Assembly (NCBI GenBank): GCA_019925095.2 | Contig: CM034394.1 | Span: forward strand, 6,522,272-6,586,271 | Origin: Dendrolimus kikuchii | Taxonomy: Eukaryota > Arthropoda > Insecta > Lepidoptera > Lasiocampidae | DNA: 64,000 bases | Direction: 5' to 3' | Shown here: positions 1 to 9,024 of the stretch, one piece after another | Numbering within the stretch: the first letter of the stretch is position 1 | Layout of the letters: each line of letters begins with the position of its first letter | Position numbers and translations under genes: made by a program | The notes under the pieces: generated by a model | Told to the model about the DNA's origin: nothing | What the model saw: only the letters and a program-made list of their open reading frames with translations | Database searches by the model: none

Positions 1-79
1 AATAACTGCGTTCAATATTTTTAATTTTACTACTTTCCATATTATGATTGACATTCAAACACTACATTAGATTAACATG

Positions 80-1240
80 GCGTTCCATTAGTAGCTCACA
101 ACGCCCAAAATGCTCCTTTAGCCATTCCACAAGGTGACCGCGGTCGTCGTGGTGGTGGCGAAAACGTCACTAATGACGTCATAATTTTCGATCGCGCAAC
201 GCTCACAACGACCCATGTCAAGAGGTGGGTTGAATAGCCGTTCCACTTGGGTTTACGATTGTAACGCCGGCAAGCTAGTGGAACGGGAAAAATCGATTTT
301 TCGGCTACGTTCCATTAGGGACTCACCACGTTCACCACTACGATTTTTCCCGTTCCACTTGCTTGCGGATATTACAATCATAACTCTAGTGGAACGGATT
401 ATTGGGCGTTGATGTCATAAACGACGAAATACACAAACTTTTTTGGTTGAATTGAAAATCGCGCATTTTTCAATGTCAAGGGATAGTAGTAGGGGAGCCC
501 AAGATGCTAAATGTGGAGTTACTCGAGCGTTGCGGGGACCTTTTGGATTTTGAAGATTACATGCTAAAAAGAAAAAAGGTTATATGATGTATGCCCTTTC
601 ACTGGTGGGGGAAGCGTGTACAGGTTTTCAAAAAAAAGAGTCGCACAGAAATACTCAAGCGCGTCAGATATTTAAAAGGAATGTTAAGTAAACCCTAAAG
701 AAACTCATATTCAAAAGACTGACGATTTGGAAGCGACCAAAAGTCATGGCCGATTTATGAATATGCAAAAAAAAACGTAACATCGACATACTCGACCGCG
801 TCAGATTAATATAGAGACGGTTCAGCTTGATGTCCTTGTCGTACTGACCCATAATCTTACAATTATGTGGAGGAATTTCCCTAATCTGACGCTTTGAAAA
901 AAAATTTGAGGAATAAAAAATAGCCCTACCCTATATGAAGGGTTAATATATGGTGGGAGTACAAATAGGGTGCAGGGTTTCTCCCCTTTTGTTATTCTGC
1001 CACGCTCGGGTAAATCCCTAAATCCCCGCTTGGCCTCCCCTACTACCCTACTATAGAGAGAATTAGTGCTCTATGGTCAACGCCCACTTCGACTCACCTT
1101 TTGACATGGGTCGTTATAAGCGCTGTGATCGAAAATGATCACGTCATTAGTGACGTTTTCGCCACGACCATAACGACCGCGCTCGCCTTGTGGAACGGCA
1201 GACGGAGCATTTTGGGCACTGTGAGATACGAAAGGAACGC
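80..1240. mobile_element. Non-coding element with about 155-bp terminal inverted repeats
   Basis: The left arm (80-234) and the reverse complement of the right arm (1088-1240) align over their whole length. Both begin GCGTTCC, both carry GCCCAAAATGCTCC near the end, and both share GGCGAAAACGTCACTAATGA and CGACCCATGTCAA further in. Identity looks like roughly 80 percent by eye. The interior has no credible ORF. A second perfect inverted pair of 19 bp (277-295 with 341-359, starting AGTGGAACGGG) lies just inside the left arm, so that side can fold in two ways. Flanking 9-mers (71-79 and 1241-1249) do not match, so superfamily and exact ends are unproven. A Mutator-like or foldback non-autonomous DNA transposon is the best guess. 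Confidence 0.6.
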
Positions 1241-3390
1241 ATCCCATAGACACAAATAATTTCTTTTGACAGTTTATATTAAGTTTGAAAACTTAATTTT
1301 GTACTAGCACTTAACAATTTTACAAGAGACTTGAATATTTATACCATAATATCTCGACAGGACTTTGCCCTACGTCTTTTAGTGTCATCAAAAGAACTAA
1401 TTTTACATTTATGTATATTATATTCTTGCGTTTGAAAGTATGGAATACGCTGGATGAGTGTGCTTTTTACCCGACCGCCAAGGAAGGGTTATGTTTTTCG
1501 CGCGTATCTTGTATTATAAATTTCTTTATTACCTCGTATCTTCCAAACGGCTTGATGGATTTCGGCAGTTAAGGTGTTGTTATATGCATCTTAAAAACCC
1601 AAGTGTCCTTAGATAGCTGTTTGAAAAAAAAATAGCGGATTTTTGGCGCGGAATACTATTACTTTAATTTTTTTTTAAATAACCAAACCTATTGAAGAGG
1701 GTATGAAAATAAATGCAATTAAATTGGGATAACAAAAATATGTATAGGTACACGTATGATTACAAAAATATTGTTTCGGTCTTTTTAATGCATTACTTTT
1801 ATATTTTCTTTTTTGTAGTCGGGTTTTTAATTTTTAAAATTATTTTTTTAACATAATTCTATACTATTAAATAGATTTTTAAGAATGTAATACAATAGAA
1901 TATATTTTATTGTCATGAGAATATAATTTAAAATATTTTAAAAATTAACTAAAACTTTTTAAAGTCTATTATTATCATGAGCGGCTTATAAGTCAATGTT
2001 CAGGTTTAGAACCGGAGTCCACTTTCATTATCTTCAATGTTCCTTGTTTTACGACCTTTAGTTCATAAAAAAGATATGTGTAATATACAAGAAAATCGAT
2101 AATTCTTCATTAGTCAACTTGGCAACGAGTTCTAAATGTTAGAAAATATTCTGCGTTATTTCTAAGACAAGTTTAACAGTCAAAACATATAAGTCAAAGC
2201 AGACAGATTTTCCTAATCGAAATACTGTTCTGCGCATGCATGTAATTGCAGAAGTGGTTAGAAATCGTGTTAATACAGACCCTATGACTTCTAAGGAGGC
2301 CGCTGTACCATTAACCAAGCCACCCATTACGACGGCAAGCTACCAACCATTTCTTGGAACTACTACTATCAGCAGCTTAGCACACAAGATTTTCCTGTTG
2401 ATTATTTCCATTGTCTTAAACTTAGATGACTCTCGATTGTTTTTACTTGCAGTCAATGAATTCAAGTCTCAGGTTCGCGTTGCAATCAACAGACATACTT
2501 AGTACTTAGACATACTGATGAATCAAAGAACATTTCAACATCTCGATTTTTCAGTCAAGGAGAGAGCTCGAGTCATTGTTGGATCGATTGTAAGTATGGC
2601 TCGTTGCGATTCTCTGAATTGTTTTAATATCTTTGAATTACTTATCGATAAAGTATCTGCACAACATACTATAAACATAATCGATTTATTGACTTATAAC
2701 CTAGCCGCTCTCTATTCAGCTAGGTTCAAACTAAGCGCTGTTAATTTCCGCTAGCTTGTATCGGCTGGGCGTAGCAGCAGTAGTATTATTACGCCTTCCC
2801 AGTAGTTTGCGACCTATTACATAACATACATAACATTCATACGGCTGTGACCTTATGACATAAGAGAAGCGATTAGTGAATTGAAACTAAACACGGTAAC
2901 TATTACAGATGTTTTATTTTTACTTTTTACTCACTAAATTATGATTTTAGTTGACCTTTTGTATAATTAAGAACATTGTGGTTATTCTTTTTTATTATTT
3001 AATACGGAACTATGCTTTTCAAGTCATGTCGACCTCATACCAATTTAAAAATCTCCAAACATTACTTGCTATACTCCTTCTCTATCCGTCTAATAGAATG
3101 TATGTGTAGCTATTCCCTTTCTAACATTTATTGGTATGACTAGACTATGTCACCACCACTTCGGCCGACGCTATGCTTTTCAACGGATGTTTTTCGCGAT
3201 AATATTTTACAATTGTCCGTAGAGCGTGCTTCAAAAAAATTAATTGGCGGGGTCCCTGTAAACCTACAAATCCATGGTGATTAAAAAACGTATTAAAATA
3301 ACTGTGTTTTAGTATCAAGCGGATGTTCTTCGGGGATTTTGACCGTGTCACTATATAGTATAATTATTTATATCTATCATAAAATCTTTA
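1241..3390. other. AT-rich spacer, no supported gene
   Basis: Long A and T runs and scattered short ORFs. The two longest plus-strand ORFs (2236-2502, 88 codons; 2518-2754, 78 codons) are adjacent but show no motif, no codon bias and no repeat partner in the window. I do not call them genes. Confidence 0.5.
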
Positions 3391-3484
3391 CACGGTGTAA
3401 CAAATGTCCATGGGCGACGGTAACTGCTTTTAATTAGGTGGGCTATCTACCTGTATGCTGAACTCATGCAATAAAAAAAAAAAC
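3391..3484 (+). repeat. Fragment of A-tailed SINE family B
   Basis: Contains the family core (a variant of AAATGTCCATAGGCGATGG), then the 'gtctgcctgtctgctgaact' region in degenerate form, and ends in ATGCAATAAAA plus an A tract. Only the 3' part of the repeat is present. Confidence 0.7.
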
Positions 3485-4151
3485 AAGATCAAATTATTGG
3501 CTAAAGAAACCACCGATTTTCTTTAGAGCGGTGTTGCGTGTCACGGACAATCCAAGTTTGTAATTTGTGTTCCGCGCACACATTTCTAAATTTGGTTTTT
3601 TTAAATTTCGTAATACAAAAGAAATACAAGAATATCAAATTATTAATGTTTTGGAATTAAAGTGAATTGTACTCAATTTATAACCTACCTACCCACCCAA
3701 CCTACCTATATAAATTTGGAACTCAGTCCCTTAAGAGGTTTAAGATGTTTGTATCATTTTTTCTTTCCTATGGCTGTGAGGATAAACTAATTTTTAATGA
3801 AATTTGATAAATAGATGTTTTAGACACCAGATGAACGAATAAACGTAGAGTAATAAATTTTATAATAATTAATTCGATGATTACGCGGTTGAAGGCACTT
3901 GAAAAATACATGTATGTATTTTGTTTATTTAACCAGCTTTCCATTGAATTCCATAACTTGAAATATATATCCAACAAAACTATACTCATATTACTGGCGT
4001 AAAAAAATAATGTTTATATTCCTTCTTATTATTGAATACATCTATATCAAATTTTATTATAATTAATCAGTACAGTCCAATAGGCGTACAAAAAATTCAA
4101 AAGAAAGTAACTGTATATATTTATGTTTTATTTGGACTATAAAACGTAAAC

Positions 4152-4377
4152 GTATATCTAACACGACACACCTTCCATGATCAAATTGATCGTGTACTAG
4201 CAGAAGGTGATGTCAGGAGCCTTAAGAACAGACGAGTGTGCATGACAAGAGTTATGAATGTCAAAGAGGCAAGTGAGGTGTGTAAGAATAAGCCTAAATG
4301 GCACTCTGTTGTTCGTGCCTACCCCGCAAGGGAACTGGCGTGAAGTTATGTATGTATGTATGTATGTATATCTAACA
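4152..4377 (+). mobile_element. RTE-type LINE, 5'-truncated copy 1 with target-site duplication
   Basis: The body (4164-4365) is the 3' end of an RTE-family ORF. It encodes the C-terminal stretch seen complete at 18358-18639, ending at the TGA after ELA, followed almost at once by a (TATG)n tail. A 12-bp duplication GTATATCTAACA flanks it (4152-4163 and 4366-4377). A stop codon lying next to a short microsatellite tail is characteristic of RTE-clade elements. The copy is severely truncated and dead. Confidence 0.8.
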
Positions 4378-4960
4378 TTTGCAAAATACTTATCAGGTTG
4401 CTTTCCGCTACCTCCTATGCACTTAGTCGCATCCTTATCAAACGCCCATAGGCCGCACTGGTTGGATATTGAGGAAATGACACAGATGTTTCGGATCACA
4501 TGTAATTCTATGTAGGTAGACGTTTGCCTGATGCATCCGCTCTTTATGAGGCTGTGCTTTCCGGCAACTGTTTCCAATTTGCATATTTTATCAACATACG
4601 CTAGGGTACGCAGGATTTCAATGATTTCGAATCAAAATCTGAATTGTCATATGCATATTTTAGGTAATTTTTATGGACCAATGTATATTAGTAGACTTAA
4701 CAACCCCTAGGATATTCATTCTCCTCGCCATGGGCGCTGTAGATATCTGCGGCAAATGGAGAAACTTGACAGTATTTGGTGGAACTCCGGTGTGGCTCTT
4801 GTGAGTATCTGGCAGTCACCATGAGTCTTCTACTATCCCACTGTCTGTTCACGGACGGTGGACTGTGTACAACACAGTCCACTTGAACAAAAAAAAATTC
4901 AAAGGACTCGAAGAGTAATTTTTGGGGAATACGGACTCTGGTAGTACATTATTGGTTTTT

Positions 4961-5165
4961 AATATTTATGTTAGGCATAGTTATTATATCCTCTTTGTTT
5001 CTTATTGTTAATCGTCTGTCATTGTCATCATTGCAATTTTCTTTTTTCACGTTTTTGTATTTTATAAACGTAACATTTATTAAAATATTGGCAGTATTGT
5101 TTCATTCGACATTAAGGTAACGAGCATTTTCATTCCGCGACTGTACATTCCATAGCCCAGTCATA
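4961..5165. repeat. Dispersed repeat, partner of 49184-49405
   Basis: Shares TATATCCTCTTTGTTTCTTA, TGTCATTGTCA, TTGCAATTTT and TATAAACGTAACATTTATTA in the same order and spacing with 49184-49405 on the same strand. No coding capacity is evident and no terminal structure is obvious. The family is unknown. Confidence 0.65.
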
Positions 5166-5945
5166 CGCAAATGAAATATTAATCAGAAACATTCGTCTGC
5201 ATTAGTGGTGTTTCTACAACGATACAGTGACGTAAACCACATATTTTCTTGAAATCCTTTTTAAAATTTGCAGTGAAATGAAACAAGCTCAACAATTGAC
5301 CTTTGCCAATACAAACTCTAAGGAATCCTCCATTGTGCCTGGTTTACCATTTACTTAGCCCATTTTATTTATTTTAGTCCGAGGTTTCAGTCACTTTTCA
5401 ATATCCATGTACAAAATGTCTTAAGCAAATATTAGACGATTCAATCCTGTTTATCAATTTGGATGACTTAACCAAAGTGATGTATATAAATATAAACTTC
5501 AATCATTCTGTCACTGAATACCATCGTATTCTTTCAATTACCTATCTTTCAACCAAATTCATTCAATTTAGTTCATCCGTCTAATATACACATTCGATGT
5601 CAATATTAATATTTGAAGCTTAATATTGTGCAATATTAATTAAGTAAATAAAAACATATCTCAAAATAGATTTCATAAAATAACAATCTCTCAACCCCAA
5701 AATAAAGGGGATCAAAAATTCAGAATTTCAAATTGGATAAACCAAGATACTGTTTGCAATATGCAAATGTACCGCTTTATTATGATACGAGTGGAAACTC
5801 GGCCCAAGCGTGAAATCGTTTAAGATTTACTGTCTACGCTAAAACAAGCTCAACTGCACAATGAAACTTAAGCCGGGACAATCCTATGCTGCTGGCCTTG
5901 CATAATATTTCCATTTCTACTAATACATAAATATATTTATATATA

Positions 5946-6150
5946 AGTAGCGGCCCGGCGCGGTTTCACCCGCACTCTGTCCTGCTCTCGTGGTATATAG
6001 CGTCATGTTTTATATCCTATGACACTACCTGTTAGCGTAGCTTTCCGACAGATAAAGAATTTTCAAAATCGGTTTAGTAGATCCAGAGATTAGCCCCTAC
6101 AACGTCACAAACTCACAAACTTTACCTCTTTATAATATTAGTATAGATAG
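5946..6150. mobile_element. Short lepidopteran-type element ending ATAATATTAGTATAGAT
   Basis: Starts AGTAGCGGCCCGGCGCGG and ends TATAATATTAGTATAGAT. The interior includes 'aaaatcggtttagtagatcc'. The same end motif recurs at 29717, 35713 and 39656 and inverted at 55785. From memory this matches the abundant non-autonomous (GTCY)n MITE or Lep1/Helitron-like repeats of Lepidoptera; the superfamily is not decided here. Non-coding. Confidence 0.65.
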
Positions 6151-6406
6151 ACTATGTAAACATTTATGTATGGCAACGCTTATGCGTTGCCCAAAATACA
6201 GGCCAGCTTTTAGGTCGCGTGAGATATCATAAGCCGTTTTGATCGATAAAGGCGGTGAGCTTCTGAACCCCATGGCCACAGAGTTAATACATTTAAGTTT
6301 GTTCCCAATTCTTATATTTAAAACAGGGACAATGCGTTGCGCACCGATGTACTTAGAGCAAGAAATAAGACATAAATTCTTAACTTAAAATTTATGGATA
6401 CATATT

Positions 6407-6700
6407 TGAGGCGTTCGGTGTCAAGACTCTAGGGCCATGGGGTCCCGGTGTCGAGACCTATCATCTCGCTGGATAGAAGTCTCATGTGACCAAAAGGCTG
6501 GCTTGTACTTGGAGCAATACATCGGCGTTACTACCAACCAGCACGGGAATGCGGTCAGCGTTTTGGGCACGCTCCCACCCGACAGCTATTTGGGACTTAT
6601 GTATGTATCTATATATATTCTTTGTAATTTTTTAAGTAAATTGTGTATATTTAATTTTATGTGTAACACAATAAATAACTTACAAAAAAAATGTGTGGGT
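6407..6700 (+). pseudogene. 3' end of a non-LTR retrotransposon (tentative)
   Basis: The frame open from about 6422 has a GC-rich coding-like part. It includes DQKAGLYLEQ and HGNAVSVLGTLP, which resemble the C-terminal tail of insect non-LTR retrotransposon polyproteins as I remember them. Near 6600 composition changes abruptly to a TATGTATGTATCTATATA stretch, an AT-rich UTR-like region, AATAAATAA and an A tract. No catalytic RT motif remains. The assignment is by resemblance only. Confidence 0.4.
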
Positions 6701-6714
6701 GTGCACTTCACACG

Positions 6715-6785
6715 CAGTAGAAGTCAAACAAAGTGTGACAAGGGGTGGGAGGGATTATAAATTCATGATCGTGACGTCATATCTT
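6715..6785. repeat. MITE-like half element (GTGTGACAAGGGGTGGGAGG)
   Basis: Runs from a (GTGT) stretch through GTGTGACAAGGGGTGGGAGG to CGTGACGTCAT. Its composition resembles the more complete MITE at 40597-40858, which has a C-rich block and GTGACGTCACG. Only a part is present. Confidence 0.35.
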
Positions 6786-6930
6786 ATATATTATATCGTT
6801 ATAATATGTTTAAGCTTTAGAACACGAAATTTGAAGTTTTAACGAAAAACTTCAAAACATTTTCAACTCTGTCTGTATGACTATAGTGTTTAGATTATGA
6901 AATAAAATGTATTCTATCTAATTATCTCTC

Positions 6931-6984
6931 ATCATCTCATAGTCATACATAAATCTATAGATTTATGTATGACTATGAGATGAT
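6931..6984. repeat. 54-bp perfect palindrome
   Basis: The two 27-bp halves are exact reverse complements meeting at AAATCTATAGATTT (6951-6964). The next base on each side breaks the symmetry. It would form a loopless cruciform or hairpin. No gene is adjacent. Confidence 0.9.
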
Positions 6985-7019
6985 AATATGAGAAAACGAT
7001 GATGAACTCGATATATACC

Positions 7020-7045
7020 TATACATAAATCTAGATTTATGTATA
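7020..7045. repeat. 26-bp perfect palindrome
   Basis: Symmetric around AAATCTAGATTT. It shares CATAAATCT and AGATTTATG with the 54-bp palindrome 36 bp upstream, so the two probably derive from related sequence. Confidence 0.85.
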
Positions 7046-7572
7046 TATCAAGTTTCAAATCACAACAATTCTAAAGAAGTTTCACTTCAAAATATTCTTC
7101 GGTAGAACGTAGTTTAAATAAAAATATTTGATTAACTATTGACAATCAACCCTTTTCTTAATTTATGATATAAAAAATATTATAAAGCTATCAACATTCT
7201 GAATATTAAATTTAAAATTAATAATCTTGTAGCGTTCTTTATATTTATTTTTAGCTTAGTAAATGTAAAAACTTTCTAGAATAAATTTAAAATGCAGGCA
7301 CGCAAAAACTAATTTTATTTTTTAAGTCAGAATAGCACGCTATCTTATCTAAATAGGTAAAGCTCACTACAGACCGTTTCCCAACTATCTTGGTACATAA
7401 AGCCGCTTTAAAGGAAACGCTTACTGGCCCTAATTAGCCACTAATTAATTGCACTAAGGTTTTCTTAGTTCGCTTTTATAGCTTTGAAGTGAAGCCAAGA
7501 CGTTCAGAAACATCTTTAATGGTATATACATTTTAAAACATAATATTTTTACTCTGTTTTTATATTGAATTC
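7046..7572. other. AT-rich spacer
   Basis: No ORF of interest and no repeat partner seen. Confidence 0.5.
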
Positions 7573-8056
7573 ATATTGTTACGAGTTGCACGAGTATGAA
7601 TCGAATTAAAATGCCGTTAGAATTATTATAGAGTTTATTAGAATTATTCAAACACGTATAACACAGGTACAAATATAACCGGACGCAATAAGTCCAAACG
7701 TAATGCACAATTCAATAACACGAGCAAAGTCCGTCACTAAATAGATTACCGAATGTACACACGTCTTGCTTCGCTTGTGTTTATCTCTTGACTGCCTCGT
7801 CCATCAATTGAGGCATTGCTTTGTACTGCACGAATGCAACATGTCTGCTCGGCCGCGTAGACCGAATTTCCTAGAATCACACCTGGCTAATGACTGCCAT
7901 AAAAGATTACAATATACAATGGCCTTTTTTTCTAATCACAAATTTTAAACACAAAGTAAACAAAAGAAGTCCAAATGCCAAAAACATAATAAAATGTGTT
8001 TCTACAGGGCTGCAGTTGTCAATTTGTCTTTGTCGGCACCTAGGTCGTAACAATAT
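7573..8056 (+). mobile_element. Solo LTR, copy 1
   Basis: The LTR body (7577-8052) begins TGTTACGA and ends TCGTAACA, an 8-bp perfect terminal inverted repeat. It is flanked by ATAT on both sides (7573-7576 and 8053-8056). It aligns with 60078-60609 (plus strand) and 42533-43025 (minus strand). Internal landmarks are GAATTATTATAGAGTTTATT, ACACGTATAACACAGGTACA and AATAAAATGTG. No internal retroelement sequence follows; 17 bp on, an unrelated BEL/Pao LTR starts. This is the expected product of LTR-LTR recombination. A 4-bp duplication suits a Ty3/Gypsy-like element, but lineage cannot be fixed without internal sequence. Confidence 0.85.
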
Positions 8057-8069
8057 TGTGTATGATCTT

Positions 8070-8385
8070 TGTTGCGGACAGAGAGCACCCCCCTGACCCG
8101 CCCGCCGGAGCACATCTACACTCCGCGCCCCGCATACCGCCGACGCCCATAGCTAGCGCGATTAGCAACTAGGCGTCGGACGGAATGCGGGTATAGGAGG
8201 CCGAAAAAACTAAAAATGAACATACTGCTGATACTACCACTTCAAGAAAAATTATCAATTCAGCCACTCAGCTATATTGTACTCTCTTTGTTATACTTTT
8301 TAAATGTATAATGTATTTATAAATAATAATCATACAGTCCATTATTACGTCGAATTTTCATTTACAACCCGAGGTGCAACTGCCA
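8070..8385 (+). repeat. BEL/Pao 5' LTR
   Basis: Starts TGTTGCGGAC and ends GTGCAACTGCCA (TG...CA). Reading both LTRs side by side I find no difference from 14451-14766. The first third is GC-rich and identical to the region that encodes the last codons of the polyprotein in the 3' copy. The remainder is AT-rich, with TATACTTTTTAAATG and a run of AATAATAATC near the end. Confidence 0.95.
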
Positions 8386-8397
8386 CCAATAGTTTTT

Positions 8398-8424
8398 TGG
8401 TACTTCGCCGCCGGATTGAAGAAT
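8398..8424 (+). promoter_or_regulatory. Candidate primer binding site
   Basis: Starts TGGTACTTCGCCGCCGGATT. TGG is the complement of a tRNA CCA end, and the rest resembles the complement of an insect tRNA-Tyr 3' end as I remember it, with a mismatch and a one-base length difference. It lies 12 nt inside the LTR boundary, farther than usual, so the identification is tentative. Confidence 0.4.
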
Positions 8425-8556
8425 CGCAAAGAAGAAACGAGCAGTGTCTTTTGCTCCATCGAAACCTCAAGAAAGAAGAAAGACCAACTCTATACGGTCT
8501 CGTAGCGGCACCCTAAAGAAGAAAGAAGATTATTATAGAAGATCATCGTGGGCAGC

Positions 8557-8622
8557 CCGGACTACGTACTAGGAGACCAAGAGTTCCTGCCGGACTACGT
8601 ACCAGGAGACCAAGAGTTCCTG
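8557..8622 (+). repeat. 33-bp tandem repeat, two units, in BEL leader
   Basis: 8557-8589 and 8590-8622 are head-to-tail copies beginning CCGGACTACGTAC and containing GGAGACCAAGAGTTCCTG. They differ at one position (TACTAGG versus TACCAGG). They lie between the primer-site candidate and the coding region. Confidence 0.9.
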
Positions 8623-8893
8623 CCCCGGACGCCGAGGCTACGCGTCTGCAGGACCAAGACCGGAAGAAAGAATAACGTTACTTCGTACCGTGACCGAGTG
8701 ACTGTCCACCTAACGGTGCCAAACGGCCAGTTCACAAAGTCGTAGACGGTGCGCTGTTTCCAGTTAGGTCGGTCAAAGGTCTCAGTGTTTAGTGTTTAGT
8801 GTAGTAAATTAGGATCGTCGGTTATACACACACATATATACACACTGGTCAGGGTAGTCGGTCATACGTGTTAGGCTAAGGCAAGGACCGAAG

Positions 8894-8956
8894 ATGCCGA
8901 ACACCAGGAGCAAGACCGCCGAAGACAGAGTGCAGAGAGCGATCAAGAACCCCCCG
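8894..8956 (+). CDS. Likely authentic Gag N-terminus in a different frame from the main ORF
   Basis: ATG at 8894 starts a frame beginning MPNTRSKTAEDRV, which resembles BEL-type Gag N-termini as I remember them. After about 20 codons the same frame becomes an arginine- and proline-rich run that looks like out-of-frame translation and stops at 9136. The frame of the 1842-codon ORF is open across this region from just after a stop near 8874 but has no ATG before 9025. The two frames meet at six C's (8950-8955). Moving from the 8894 frame to the main frame there needs a -1 shift, and the local reading C CCC CCG has the form of a -1 slippery heptamer. Either programmed frameshifting, a one-base indel or use of the 9025 start could explain this. 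I do not join the two. Confidence 0.5.
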
Positions 8957-9024
8957 CGTCGCCGTCCGTACATATATCCGCGTCCGCGTCCGCGCCGAAC
9001 GTATCGCGACCCGCGTCGCCCGGA

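Noticed and set aside
71..1249. 9-bp target-site duplication for the long inverted-repeat element
   Set aside because: ATTAACATG and ATCCCATAG agree at too few positions.
2236..2754. Two neighbouring ORFs of 88 and 78 codons as a possible small gene
   Set aside because: No motif, no coding bias, different frames, and no splice or promoter signals that I can defend.
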